The notes under the pieces are model-generated. The model worked only from the letters and a program-made list of their open reading frames with translations, had not been told where the DNA came from and did no database searches. A DNA stretch of 64,000 bases from Rhynchospora pubera. Lineage: Eukaryota > Streptophyta > Magnoliopsida > Poales > Cyperaceae. A program made the translations under genes and the position numbers. The stretch lies in NCBI GenBank assembly GCA_028095005.1, contig CM051460.1:114301039-114365038 (forward strand). Direction: 5' to 3'. Below are positions 33,952 to 46,689 of the stretch, piece after piece; positions within the stretch are counted from its first letter, which is position 1; every line of letters starts with the position of its first letter.

Positions 33952-34130
33952 TTATGTTTAAGTTGACCTTGTTTAAGTCAGCTTATATTTTCAACTAGAA
34001 CTAGTAAAAATATATAATCAAACAAGTCAAATTCTAATTGTTATGTTTAAGTTGACCTTGTTTAAGTCAGCTTATATTTTCAACTAGAACCAGTAAAAAA
34101 AAATCTAATCAAACAAGTCAAATTCTAATT
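33952..34130. repeat. Tandem duplication, 89-bp unit x 2
   Basis: TTATGTTTAAGTTGACC begins at 33952 and again at 34041. The units differ by a few bases (AACTAGTAAAAAT against AACCAGTAAAAA). No coding content. Confidence 0.88.
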
Positions 34131-34571
34131 GGATTCAATCGAATACAAACAAGTTACAAAACAAATTCTAGTTGTAATCCTAACTAAACGAGTTTTTTTT
34201 TCCTCTCTTGTATAATTTTTCAAATAGAACTTCGACTAGACTTGACAAGTAAATTAATTAAAACATGTTAATTACTCTTTCAAGTTAATTTTGGTAATAA
34301 TTTCAATCACCTTTAGGTTACGTTTGACTACTTAAGCATAGTAGTAATTAAAGAATAATTGTTATTTTTATTTGGATGATAACACAATATTTTATAAAAA
34401 TATCAAAATTAGTAACCTTCGGTTTAATACTAGTTCGAATTATGACCGCATAGCGGGGAGAACCGAGGTTCAAAGTCCAACCTTAATATAGCCAAAAAGA
34501 ATTTTCAACAGTTATACAAAAATAATAAATTATAATATAATTATCATATTTGTTTTATAGCATCTGTCCTT

Positions 34572-34712
34572 GGGTGCGTTTGGATAGGTGTGGGAAGAAG
34601 GGAAAAAGGGAAGAAGTGGGAAGAAGTATTGGGAAGTGTGTAACTTTGTGAAGAGTTTAGATTGTTTATAATTTTTTTTCTTCTTCTTTCTTCCAACGAT
34701 CCAAACGCACCC
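34572..34712. mobile_element. Tourist-like MITE, copy A
   Basis: A 141-bp element with inverted ends GGGTGCGTTTGGAT and ATCCAAACGCACCC and a 3-bp flank CTT on both sides. The body is rich in GGGAAGAAG words. Related copies lie at 52199-52355 and 53371-53525, both in the opposite orientation, with a diverged one at 35397-35552. Confidence 0.82.
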
Positions 34713-35396
34713 CTTCATAACAAAATATTCTAACCTCTCTATATATTATTTCAAATCAATCGATTCAAAACAACATTTATATTATTTCACATTGCACAAA
34801 ACTAACACTCCAATCCATAGCATTCTAATTAATATTTTTTTTACATTATTCTAGTGTTCTAATTTGAGTAATTATCTTATTATAGATGTTTAATCAAAAT
34901 CTTATTAGAATCAAGAAATGCATCAAACAGCGGCGCCTAATTAATTATATTGCAGCTGGCTATATGTTCCAGTGGGACATGACATAAATATTTAATTACC
35001 ATGTTAATACTGATCCTTGACCTCCTATTCTCATGAGACAGCACAATAATTCACAAGCATACAAAACCCACGCTGTATTTTGGGAACGACACAAACCACA
35101 ATTTCACAAATGGATTGCCTCCAAAGGATAAGAAGGATTAGCGAGAGCGACATTTGCGTGTCATAATTTCTTCTCGTTCCGATTGGCAGCAACCTCCTTT
35201 TAAGGCTTTTAACTTTTCTCTAATCCAAGATAAGCTTAAAGGCTAAGAACAAGTGCATTTATTGTAATTCCATGTCACCGCCTCATAAGAGTGGATAAAT
35301 TTTTGAGTTATGACATGACGTTTTAAAAAATTTCATATCATATTTATACAAGTCCTTGTGAATGATTTTGTATTGATTGTTTTAAATCATACACTA

Positions 35397-35552
35397 GGCT
35401 CCGTTTGGATGCGTTGAGAATAAGGTAGGAAGAAGGGAAGAAATTTATTGGGAAGTGTATAACTTTTGTGAAGAGTTTGGATGGTTAGAAATAAATTTAT
35501 TGGTAAAAAGTGGTTATTCCTTATTCCGGAAAGAAGCAATCCAAACGAAGCC
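35397..35552. mobile_element. Tourist-like MITE, diverged copy
   Basis: Ends GGCTCCGTTTGGAT and ATCCAAACGAAGCC are inverted repeats. The interior keeps ATTGGGAAGTGTATAAC and GTGAAGAGTTTGGAT from the family. The right half differs and no target duplication is clear. Confidence 0.6.
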
Positions 35553-35559
35553 TGGAGAA

Positions 35560-38500
35560 GAAATTAAAACAAGCAAAAGAGAATTGGAACTTGACAGTGT
35601 TGGCTTTAAAACGGATGTAAGAGAGGAAAATTATGTTTTGTAGCAACATATATAGTTTTGTTCATAGTGGGATCCAGCAACAGTGTGACACTATTTTATT
35701 AACAACAAAAGTAACCTAATTATATTTAAAAAAGGAAAGGTCCAATAAAACATTCAAATGATTCACGACAAGCTATATCAAAATAGTTTCATTTTTGTAA
35801 TTGGTTTCCTTGAAGTCTTGAAGTTGAAGACTAATTTACTAAAAAAAAGATCAATTGATCAGCTAATGCGGCGCATTATTTTAGACATTTCCAAAAGTAC
35901 AAAAGCCAGACGAGATAACATAATTATTTATTTGGAAATACGTAGGAAGAATGGAAACCAACTTTAATGTTGATGAAATTTTCAAATTCTTTTTTTAAGA
36001 ATTCCATCTCCAATTAAATTCAGATGTAAAATTAGATCTAATTAAGCCAAAGGTATATATTTCGATGCGCAGAAAATCCTTTGCAGCGGAGAAAAGTCCA
36101 TTTTCATGTCGCTGGTCGGACACGTCAACTGTACGACAGTTACGCAATTGTATCTCCACTGTGTCTACTTGAACGAGCTGATTATTTGGTTATGGTGATG
36201 AAAGAATAAACATAATTATCTCTTACCTCTTTTTTATATTTTGCATCAATATATTTATTTTTGGTGATAAAAGACAAAAAAATAATTTAGAATAAAATCA
36301 TAATCTAATATAGAATTGACGAACAAATCGCACGATTGACAAGTGACAACCTATAATAAATTATACTTTATTCAAGAAATAAATTGTATATTATTTACAA
36401 TTTTTAATTCATAAATATAATACAATCATCTTTATAATTGACTTTAGTACATATTTCTAACAAGCAAATATATTTTTAAGTATTTAGAGCTTTTTGTCAC
36501 ATAGCATCCGAACTATATAGTATTTAGTATTGCACAAAGCATCCGTCCGTAGCTGTGTCGTATAACTGTACAAGCACTTCAAATCAATTACGATTCTCAA
36601 TTTTCTTTACATAGTCATACTTAAGTAATTTTTCCTTTTTGTTTGTAGTCAACGACTCAATGTGCAAGTCGTCGCCCCTGATCCGAAGATAATTGCTAGT
36701 TTATATTTTATTATATTTTTAAGAAATAAAATAACGATCTTCTTATCTGCTCTGACGACTAGTCCTATTATTGGGACCTTCGATTTATTATAACATACAT
36801 TTTTTTTTAACATGGCCATAGCTTATTAAAAGTTTAAAACATACATGATTCACCATGCATATCTCTACTGCACAGCAAATCTGATATGTAATTTTCATCC
36901 ATCCAATCTTCTCATTATTGTGCATAATCACATCACAATGAAATTGGACGGTTGAAAATTTTGAAGTACATGTACTGCGTTGTAGAGAATCCCAACTTCT
37001 CTTCATATGATTGAATGCAATAATTTCACTTCTCAGCGCTTTGAAGTCTCCATTTCTGCATCGATCCCTAGATCCCAATTCTAAATTTTATAAAAGTTAA
37101 TATTCTTTTCTATGGCCATCGGGAATCTTGGAATAAGTATAACACCATAACAAAGACATGTATGACAAATTTCGCTGCTCAAAGTTGACATTTGTCAAAT
37201 GGCACGGAGAATTAATTATACAGAGCAGATGTTTGATTGTTCGGTGACTATCAATTACTCTACTTAAGTAAATATCTATAGTTCTTTTTTTTTCTATTTA
37301 TTCAAAAAATTTACTCATCTACCTTAAATAGTATGCAAGTTATACGTGTGCGTTTGGATTTCATAAGTAGCAATAAAGAATAGGAGTTCTACATTTAATG
37401 GTTGAAAAAAATGTTACTCCTAAACGATTGTTAAAAATATAATTTCAAAAAGAACAAATATTGTTATTATCGGATGCTGCAAACAGTGATGGAGAAAATA
37501 ATTAGAATAATAGCTTATCACATTTTTCTCATCTAAATAAAATATTTTACAATTTTTCATGGTTTTAAAATGTCATTTATGTGGTTTGTGGTAATTTAGC
37601 GTTTACCAGTGATAAAACAGATTAAACAGTGATAAAACGGTAGTGCGGTATGAATCAAAATTAAGATAAAACAGTGATAAAATGGGGGGAAAAATAGATT
37701 TTTTTAAAAACTTACAATTTTTATAAGGGGTATGGATTGGTAATTTTGCTTATTTTTATCTCTTCTTGTTCGTGACAATAACTAAATCATTTTTATTTTT
37801 CTAAAGAGCTCTTCATCTGCTAATCGCATTCTTGTGTGCTCTTTCGATGTTTTGGATGGGATGGCTAGAATAGATGTTCAGACATATTCCGAAAAACAAT
37901 TGTCTTTCGATGCATCCAGAGTCCATGCACACTTGGCAGATTTGGAAACTATGCAATATTAGTTTAACACATAAAATTAAAAAATAGTTAACAATTCAAA
38001 AAAAAATGTCTACTAAAAGTAAAAAGTACGTCATTAAATAATAAATATTTATAGTTTGTAGAAGTATATTTTGAATTGACAAGGAATAACACAAAAATAT
38101 GTTAATCACTACGTCTTATAAACACACGTGTACTCACTTTCTATATTTTAGGCTGATTTTATTTGTGGCTGGATGCCCATATGTAGATAAAATGATATTA
38201 AGTTTTGGTTTTATATTTGGAATGAAAATATGATTGATTAGAATAATAATTATTTTTCATTTTAAAAAAATACATATGAAAAAAATTTATTACATGTAAT
38301 TTTTTTAAACATTTTTTGTTATAGAGAAATATATTTAAATTTTATTAAATTTATGTTTTCCATGTTTATTGTTGAAGTATATATATTTTTTAAATTTTTA
38401 TTTGTCCACACTCAATCTAGTATGTATAATAATTATTTCGAAGCATTATTCCATATTTAGATAGATGAATCGACATTTGAAATAGTCGTTAACTTTGTCG

Positions 38501-41500
38501 TTTTGCTATTTTTTAATAATTTAAAAAAAAATCCAAAGTTGACACGCTTACATCGCGTGCAAACTTTTTTTTGTAAAGCTTGGCGTGCAAACTGCAAACT
38601 TGAGTCGAGGGATACAAATCTGAGAAAAAAGTGACTCCAGTATATGTTAATTGGAGGGGATTATACTCGGTTCTGTTCATATCTTCTAGAAGGTTTGCAT
38701 GATGCTGACTCGGTCAGACAGGCTTTAATGATCAGATCCAATCCGTTGTGTCTTATCTCTGTTTTAATTTTTCTGTTATCATCACCCCACTTGTATCTAA
38801 ATTTACACGTCAGCAATAAATGTTATCGTACTTTATTTTTTTTGAATAACTATCGTACTAAACTACTAAAATGGATTAACCCAACCGATTTGGGGGTGTA
38901 TTTAATATGTAATTAAATTGATTAGATTATAAACATTTCACTGTTTTCTGCAAAATTTGCTGTTTTGAGAACCAAAACGAATTGAGCGCCGATTTACTTG
39001 TTAAGAATTCTTTCCACAAGCTTCAAAAAAAAAAAGAATTCTTTCCACTTTAAGTTTCTAGAAGGTCTTATAACTATCCGATTTTTTTTTTTTTTTTTGA
39101 GGGTTTTCTATCAGGTCCCAATACTTTGCGCGTCTTTGAAGCAAGATTATATGTGGGTTTTTGTGCTGCAACTGTATCGCGCAAAAAGGATGCATGAGAC
39201 CACAAAAATAATGTCGTGCATGGAGAGTCGAATGGAATGTTTTGACAATATATAGAATTATTTAAAAAACTTAAAGAATAAAATGATATAAACTGATGCG
39301 CTCTAGGCATGTATACATCAAAACTAATAACTTCAATGTAAAAATGTTGGAACATATCATGCACCACAATTTTATAATTTCTATCAACATAATGAATGTA
39401 AAAATAAAACTTAAGTTAGAATTTAGGACTGCCGGCCATCTTATAATTTTTTTTTTTTTGGAATAATTAATGGTCGTCAAACTTGTCAGGTTAATCTGTT
39501 GTCATTGGATTTTCATGCTAGAAATTACACCTTAAATGTTAGATCTCAAATTGAAATTCTGTAAACGATTTTATTCATCGTTTCAAATTAATTAACCAAA
39601 AATTTATTTAATCTATAAACCAGCTTTAGGTTAAAATAAAATAACATTGTTATAGTTTATTATAGCATCAATCGTCAAGTATTAAGATAACACGAAACTA
39701 TAAAATAGATATGCTTTTAATATACTGTCATATAATGTAACATATTTGATAATTACAACAAAACTTGATATTAATTACTTAAGTGGCTGCAGGAAGAGCT
39801 TCCGTTTATAACTGTATCTTTTCTGTTTGCTTCCAATGTGCTAGCTTCTATTAGCTTGTAATTGACATATAAACGTATCTGAATAAAGTTGACTTTGACA
39901 ATTACGTATGATATTAACTCTCCCTCACAAGCTACGTAATTCAAAAACAAGCACAAAGAGCCCATAGATAAGTTTACACGTTTCTAAAAAGATTTTATTT
40001 CTATGTTTAGTTCGAGATTAAAGAGTGTTGAGCCTGCTTAAATTAATTAATGTTACTTCTCACGAGATAATCATGATATTATAATTCTTTATTAGTTCAG
40101 CAGTGAGATGCCCAAAAACATGCCTCTTTCCAAAATAAAATAATTTCTGTCCGGGACGGATGTTGCTTTTGTGTACGTAGAAAAATTGAATGTGCATTTT
40201 TATGTAGCTTGCTTATTATTATTATTGTCATCATCATCATCTTAAATACTTTGTGTATATATATATAGCAGTTATGGAGTTTCCTTATTATTGTTGGAGA
40301 AATTTATATCGCAGTAGTCGAAATTAATTGTGTACGAATTAATCAGCTAAAAGTAAATTATGTAGAATTTTGAATGTTTGCGGGATTTATTATTTTGGTT
40401 TGTTCCACAAAAAAGTTGATACATACCCATTAACTGGTAAGCTAAGATGAAAAATGTCCCACAGAGCGAAATATTTTTCCTTAAATCTTATTTTAAATGA
40501 TTATTGTATACTGCCCTACTTTTTTTTTTTACAAAATAAGACTTGCCTACATTTTTACATAATCTTTGACATGAGTGTTAAATATAACAGTCAAGAATTT
40601 ATATGGTTTCCTATAAAATTGATCATACATCAATCACTTACGGATCAATATAGAAAACTTCTATGGCCAATTTTGATGTACATTTAAACAATTTAATTAG
40701 TTTTGTCCATAATAAAACTCAAGAATATAAGCACATCATCTAAAGATAAATATCTTTCACGCACACCTTTTTTATCATTTTATCTGTAATGCTAATTCAT
40801 TATGAGTTTCCTTTTGCTAGTAACTCAAATAATTATAAAATATAGTTAAAATTACATTCATGGAGCCTCGATAAAAGATATAATGTGGTTTTTATTATTT
40901 TTTCTCGAAAAGAACAATCCAAACATAATTGTGTCATCTTACTATGAAATACAAGCAAGAGTACATACAAAGATTAACGTATGACCAATCTAAAAAGTTA
41001 CTTCCTTATATAATCTGGTATCATAATCATGCTAAAAATTCAAGCATTAATTCAAACACACACGCATGCTATAATCTACTAGTATATCAGAGGCATTGAA
41101 AATGGAGATTGTCCTCCGACATCATTGAATGATATATTATTTCTTTCTTTCCACTTAAAATAGTACATCATTGAATATTGCTAAAAGTGTCATCTTACTA
41201 TGAAATACACAAGGGAAGAAAGAATGGACATATTATTCCAAATTGTTTCCGCATTTTCACAATATAAACTAAGCCCCTGTTATGAAACATATTAAAACTT
41301 GATTGAAAATCTAATATAGAGGGGCAGTTGACAAACACATATATATTGAATCTCTGTCATTTTTTTCTTATGAAGGTTATCGAAAGTAGAATCTTATTAT
41401 GAAGGACTAACTAAAGAAAAAGAAATTATTTAAGAGAAATACGAAGGTGCCATACTTTATCAATTATCATTAAGATTGATACTTTTCTATCATCTAGAAA

Positions 41501-41760
41501 TGTGCAGAAGAACTTGACATTATACAAATCTTTGAATTCTAATTTCCAAGTAGAAGGATCGGTGTGATTAGAAAATCTAAAATAAATATCCTATTGTGAA
41601 TTATTCAATCACCATGAGAATATTCTTTTCATCGTTCCTATTTCCTTTCACAAAATTTGTTCCTGTGAAACGACGACTTAAAGTGACTTAAACATCTCCA
41701 CACAAATGGTTACAGATCACGCCGCCACACCTGAACAACAGTTCAAAAAGAATCTTAAAC
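35560..41760. other. AT-rich intergenic, no gene recognised
   Basis: A 6-kb gene-poor stretch. It contains short open frames without recognisable similarity, homopolymer T and A runs (for example 39081-39099), a small repeat of AACAGTGATAAAAC near 37615-37685 and scattered microsatellites. The 96-residue minus-strand frame at 36788-37078 has no recognisable domain. Confidence 0.5.
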
Positions 41761-41763
41761 GAA

Positions 41764-42008
41764 GGGTGTGTTTGGCAACCGCCGGAATAAGCTTATTCAA
41801 CTTTTGGAATAAGCTTTTCTCTCTCCTCTCTCCTCTCTCCTCTCTTCTCTTATTCCGAATAAGAGCTAATACCACCATAGAGGTGGTATTAGAATAAGGG
41901 GTTTGAATAAGCCTTATTCGGAATAAGGCTTATTCAAAAGACATTTGACAACATCCCGAATAAGCCTTATTCAGAATAAGCTTATTCATTCCGTTGCCAA
42001 ACACACCC
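41764..42008. mobile_element. MITE with AATAAGCTTATTC palindromes
   Basis: A 245-bp element with perfect inverted ends GGGTGTGTTTGGCAAC and GTTGCCAAACACACCC and a 3-bp duplication GAA (41761-41763, 42009-42011). The interior repeats GAATAAGCCTTATTC-like palindromes and a CTCTCTCCTCT tract. The 3-bp target duplication suits the PIF/Harbinger group. Confidence 0.85.
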
Positions 42009-42799
42009 GAAGGGGGTACGTGTAGTCACCGACCTCAGTTACTTATTCGTCAAACCAGAAAACGACTCTTTAAAATCTTCCAAGACGCAGCGGATCGAGT
42101 GTCGAGACGATCACAAAATTAATTTTAAAAAAAACTACGACCCATCTCCCAAATCACCTCCCATAACACGTGTAACACATCCATTGGCTGTCATCAAATC
42201 TGGGTCCCACTTGCTTCGTCCCAATCCCATCCCACGCGACACGCTAGGCTTTTATCCTTTATGATGGATTGATGGGATCTCATTCCACAATTTTTTATTT
42301 AGGTGATAATTACAAAGGAATTGTTTTTTTTTTTATTATAAAGACGTCTACGGAACTGAGACTGATGAGTGATGAGTGATGAGTATCTCCAAGCGTAGGA
42401 TAAACAAATGGACAATAGCCACAAAATAATTGTGGGTATTTAATGTGTACTGTAATAACTGTGCCATGTGGTTCAATGATTAATTAACTTCGGGTTATTA
42501 ATTTTTTTATTTTAATTATGTTGACATTAGAATTAATCCGTACTTTTCTTGAGAAATATATCAGCCCAACATATATGATTACGCACTTCGGGGAGACTTA
42601 TAAGCAGTTATATTTAGAATGTTCCAAATAATTCACAATAAGAAAAATATGCAATTGACATATAAACATGGAAGTATATTAATGTCGTCATTTATATCAT
42701 CACCTTTAGGACCTGGCTCAGTACAATGATTAATTTGAGGTAAGGATAATTATGTGTTGGATTGGAATTTTAATAATAGAATTTAAATAATTTAAGAAA

Positions 42800-42990
42800 T
42801 AATTACATATATACCACTATGAAAATTGATAATTAGATATATGTCATTCTTAAATTGCAAATTAGTTTTATGCCACTATAAAATGGTTAAAGTTATTTTT
42901 ATGCCACTATTTTCTATCATAACTAGAGACATGCCGCTCAAATTAGAGAAACACCACTCTAACTTTTTAAATATGTTCAAAATGCCCTTA
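42800..42990. repeat. Dispersed repeat with TTTTATGCCACTA units
   Basis: Short, poorly conserved units with AATTAGTTTTATGCCACTA recur here. The same words form a larger block at 48830-49650. Confidence 0.55.
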
Positions 42991-43469
42991 TTAGATTAAA
43001 TCAGTAAGAAAAGGAAAAGAAACTTATTGACATGAAAGAAAATTTTTAATTTGAAATCTTCAAATCTTGGATTTTAAATTTTCAATTTTTCAAATTCAAA
43101 ATTTTTTAAATTTAAAATTTTAAATTTCACCTGTTAAAATTTCGAATTTCAGAATAAAAAAATTTTGAATTTTAAATTTTGTACTTTTGAATTTTCGAAT
43201 TTTTTTTTGGTGGCGTAGAATCAATTATTTACTTTTTGATGATATATTTTTTATTTTAATATTTACAACAGCATATTTATAAAAATAAAAGCTAAAAATG
43301 TATCTGCATCGGTTAAATTGGATTTGTTAATTTAAGAATCAATTTAACGGATGAGGCCAACATTGACAAATTAAAGAGAATATGCACCATAACATTATTA
43401 TTTATGGTAATGCAACAACTTCTTTGATACAAAAATTATAAGAGCAGTTGTTTCTAGAATCAATTTCAA

Positions 43470-44320
43470 ATAATTTAATTGAAATATATATGAGCACAAT
43501 AAATAAGCTAGCGTATTTAAAAAAAAAACAACAACAAATTTCTCGGCGTAACTATTTACTATTACTCTAGGTAGCCTCTATCTAGATGTATCGAAAAAAA
43601 AAAAACTATTTACTATTAACCTCTTTCGAAAGAGTGTGCATTTAACTGAACTGTATATGCGCCCAATAAATAAGACAGTGCATTAGTGCATTCCATAAGA
43701 GTGACAAATGTTAGATGAAGTCACTATTTTTTTATTACAAACATCAGGGGAAAAAAAACAGTGATTTCTAGAATTTACCATAAACACTTTACTTGAAATT
43801 TATACGCACGCATAGTCATAGATAAGAGAACACTTATCTTTGAGAAACGTACTTATTGTCACTTTTTGATTCAAACATCGTGAAGGGTTATTAGAATAAA
43901 TCAGAAATACTTTAATTAAAATGTATATACACGCCATAATAAAATAAGATAATACGCTACATAAAAACGTCAAATATTAGGTGAAGCAATCGACCGTTTT
44001 GATAAAAACATCATAATAAGTGGTGGTTTTGCGAATCCACTATAAAACACTTTAGCAGAAAATATATATGTACGCAATAAAAAAAATTATACTTCTCCTC
44101 GATAAGCGGTGGTATTATCGTCTTCTTCGATACAAACAAAAAAAAAAGTTGTTTCTAGAACAACTAGTTACCTTATTCTGGTTAACTGAACTATATCCGT
44201 GCAATGAAAATGAAATAACGCATTTCGGAAAAAAACGAGAAATATTAGGTCAAGCCATCGACTTTCCAATATAAACATTCTAATTAATATTGGTTTCTAG
44301 AAGCAATAAATAAGGGCAAT
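43470..44320. repeat. Degenerate tandem repeat block, left of the F-box gene
   Basis: Five or six loosely conserved units of about 125-145 bp. Each has an AATAAATAAGATAACGC-like word, then a GTCAAATATTAGGTGA-like word, an ATACAAACAT word and GTTTCTAGAA. Similar units occur at 48100-48770. It resembles an old satellite. No protein frame spans the units. Confidence 0.6.
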
Positions 44321-44996
44321 TCTTTGATTGATGAGTTTTTTTTTTTCAGACTCATTTGAACCATAATCAATCAGAATCGTTTATTATTCTGATTTCTGAA
44401 CGGTCTAAAATTTCAACTCATATAAAGAAATTCATCTTTGACAAAATTTCCTTAAATAAAAATATACATTTCATAAAGACTAATAAATCACTAAAGATGA
44501 ATAGAACTTATAAATCTAAACTAAAAAAATGAATATCCAGAACAATAGTAAGCTAATGATAAACCCTTATCAATAAAAAAAAAAAAAGATTGTAGAATCG
44601 TGACGTTCGATTTTGTGGGTACCCCATGACAACTTACAATCACTTTCACATGTATACTTTTGAGGGTCTTACAGCAAAACGCTACCAAAATACAAAAAAT
44701 TGGAGGGGGAAAAAGTAATACAAATCAAGGATGAAGGATCTTTTTTTCCATTCTAGAAAGGCCCACAAAGTCTCCTTTTCTGTGGACTCCCGCAGCCATT
44801 TCATCCCCTCCGTCCGTTGTTTGCTCCACTGTTTTATGATGCCTCTTTGATCTCTTGTTCCAACCTCAATAGTCAATCTTTATAGCGGGTCATAATCACG
44901 TTCACATGAAACGACTCGCTACATGTAAAATTGCATAATAAGAAGCTAGATGTGGAATAGAAGATCATTATTATCCTTTCAACTCCATATCTGATA

Positions 44997-45200
44997 TCTC
45001 AGTTTATCTCTTACTCTATATAAATAAACCTCATTGCCCTTTCAGTCTTCCAACTTCAATTCTCTCATCCATTAAACCCTCTTAAACTCCAACTTGTTTT
45101 CCATACTTCAAAGCAAAATTCTCCAAAAGAAGCTCTCTTTCTCAGTTTGTCTATAAAAGAAGCCTCATTCCTCTTACCATCTTTCATTAAACCCTCCATC
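44997..45200 (+). promoter_or_regulatory. Promoter/leader of the F-box/kelch gene
   Basis: TATATAAATA at 45017-45026 and TATAAAA at 45152-45158 are two TATA-type boxes before the start codon at 45283. The surrounding segments are diverged copies of each other: TCTCAGTTT, a TATAAA word, a CCTCATT word and CATTAAACCCTC occur in the same order around 44997-45082 and 45140-45197. This suggests a tandem duplication of the core promoter. The CT/A-rich leader up to 45282 is typical of plant 5' UTRs. Confidence 0.6.
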
Positions 45201-45282
45201 TCTAAAACCAATCTCAGTTCTTCTCAACCCAATTTCCAAAACCCAAAACCAGAAATTTTCCAAAATTAGCTCCAAATTAAGC

Positions 45283-46386
45283 ATGGATTGTCCAAATTTG
45301 ATCCCGGGCCTCCCGCACGAGATCGCGCAGGAGTGCCTAATCCGCATCCCGTACGATTACTTCCGGTCGGTGCGCCATGTGTGCCGCCAATGGAAGCAAG
45401 AAGTTGAATCCGCTCCTTTTCGCTCCCTCAGGAAGGAAACTGGCATGGCTCAGAGTGTTGTCATCTCGGCCCAGTCAGAGCCGTCTATTGTCACTGCCGG
45501 TGAGCAGAACAATACCAAATCCTACACTGCTTCGGGCCCCATCGTCTATCGCTTATCACTCTTCCACCCGGACACCGGGAGATGGGGCCTGCTTCCCATG
45601 ATCCCCGGCATGCCGATTGGGATGCCTCTCTTCTGCCAGCTGGCGACAGCGGGGAATAAGCTGGTCATGCTCGGTGGATGGAATGGGGAAACCTGGGCTG
45701 CCACTGACTGGGTATTTGTGTATGATTTCACAGCCGGTACATGGCGACAGGGTGCACCGATCCCGGGTCCACGTAGATCCTTCTTTGCATGTGCGGCATT
45801 TGAGAATTTGGTCTTCGTTGCCGGTGGCCATGACAACGACAAGAACGGGCTCAAGAGTGCCATGGTTTATGATGTGTCATCTGATACTTGGACCCCACTC
45901 CCTGACATGTCGATCGAGAGGGATGAGCCTAAGGGTTTTTTCCTCAATGGTAAGTTTGTGGTGGCCGGTGGTTACATCACGGCAGAACAAGGCCGGTTCA
46001 GGCGGTCGGTACAGATGTTTGATCCAGTGAATTGGACATGGGACCCGGTCGAAGAAAACTGGCTGGATGAAGATGTGAAGGCAATTAACTCCTGCGTAGC
46101 GGTCGACGGGAAGGTTTACAAGCTGAAGGACGGGCGATATGTGGCAGTTCGGGAAGGTGACACATGGAGGATTGCCGCAGAGGTTCCAGCCGATGCACGG
46201 ATGACCACAAGGCTTGTAACAGCAGGAAATAATAGGCTGGTGGTGATTGGAGGTGGTAGCCATGGTGTGCTCCCGGTCGCTTATGTGGCGACCGAGGAGG
46301 CCGGGAAGGGGATGACATGGCAGAGGTGGGATGTGCCAATGGAGTACTGGGGACACATCCAGGGGATCTGTAGCATGGAGCTTTAA
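45283..46386 (+). CDS. F-box/kelch-repeat protein, KFB/KMD type
   Basis: A likely substrate receptor of an SCF ubiquitin ligase. Relatives in the KFB/KMD group direct turnover of phenylalanine ammonia-lyase or type-B response regulators; the substrate here is unknown. A single intronless frame of 367 aa, normal for the group. The F-box is at about 4-48 (LIPGLPHEIAQECL, then VCRQW). Kelch repeats follow with Gly-Gly doublets at 131-132, 181-182 and 229-230, and a Gly triplet at 323-325, each followed by Tyr/Trp signatures such as VYDFTAGTW and VYDVSSDTW. The C-terminus is GICSMEL. The start is the first ATG after two TATA-like boxes. The coding region is distinctly more GC-rich than the surrounding DNA. 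It stands alone, with more than 10 kb of repeat-rich DNA on both sides. Confidence 0.94.
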   Translation: MDCPNLIPGLPHEIAQECLIRIPYDYFRSVRHVCRQWKQEVESAPFRSLRKETGMAQSVVISAQSEPSIVTAGEQNNTKSYTASGPIVYRLSLFHPDTGRWGLLPMIPGMPIGMPLFCQLATAGNKLVMLGGWNGETWAATDWVFVYDFTAGTWRQGAPIPGPRRSFFACAAFENLVFVAGGHDNDKNGLKSAMVYDVSSDTWTPLPDMSIERDEPKGFFLNGKFVVAGGYITAEQGRFRRSVQMFDPVNWTWDPVEENWLDEDVKAINSCVAVDGKVYKLKDGRYVAVREGDTWRIAAEVPADARMTTRLVTAGNNRLVVIGGGSHGVLPVAYVATEEAGKGMTWQRWDVPMEYWGHIQGICSMEL

Positions 46387-46631
46387 ATTTAGCTTAGATT
46401 AAGTAATATTATCGTTTTCTTTTTCCTTTTTTTTTCTTTTTTTGACTTTTGGATCTTGCTTGCTTTGCTTAAGTTTGCTGTGATTTTGGTAATGGGGTTT
46501 TAAAATGAGATGTGTGTGCTCTTGTAAATAGTTTGCGTTCCGGAATTATGCTGCAGTTCTGTTATGAACTATGAAGAGGTTTAGGAACATAGTTTTGACT
46601 TAATTGTGCTTTTTGCTTATTATATGCGCAG

Positions 46632-46659
46632 TAGTTTTTTTTTTTTTTTTTTTTTTTTA
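46632..46659. repeat. Poly-T tract
   Basis: A run of about 27 T residues with one A at its end, 250 bp beyond the F-box stop. No target duplication was found around it, so a retroposon origin is not supported. Confidence 0.8.
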
Positions 46660-46689
46660 GTTCTACTTGCACAAGTCAAAGCGGATGCC

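Noticed and set aside
36788..37078. 96-residue minus-strand frame
   Set aside because: No domain, no codon bias and no splice context; likely repeat-derived chance frame.
45546..46356. Several antisense open frames of 84-159 residues
   Set aside because: They lie wholly inside the F-box/kelch coding region on the other strand and come from its codon composition.
46632..46659. Poly-T tract as the tail of a retroposon
   Set aside because: No body similarity and no target duplication around it.
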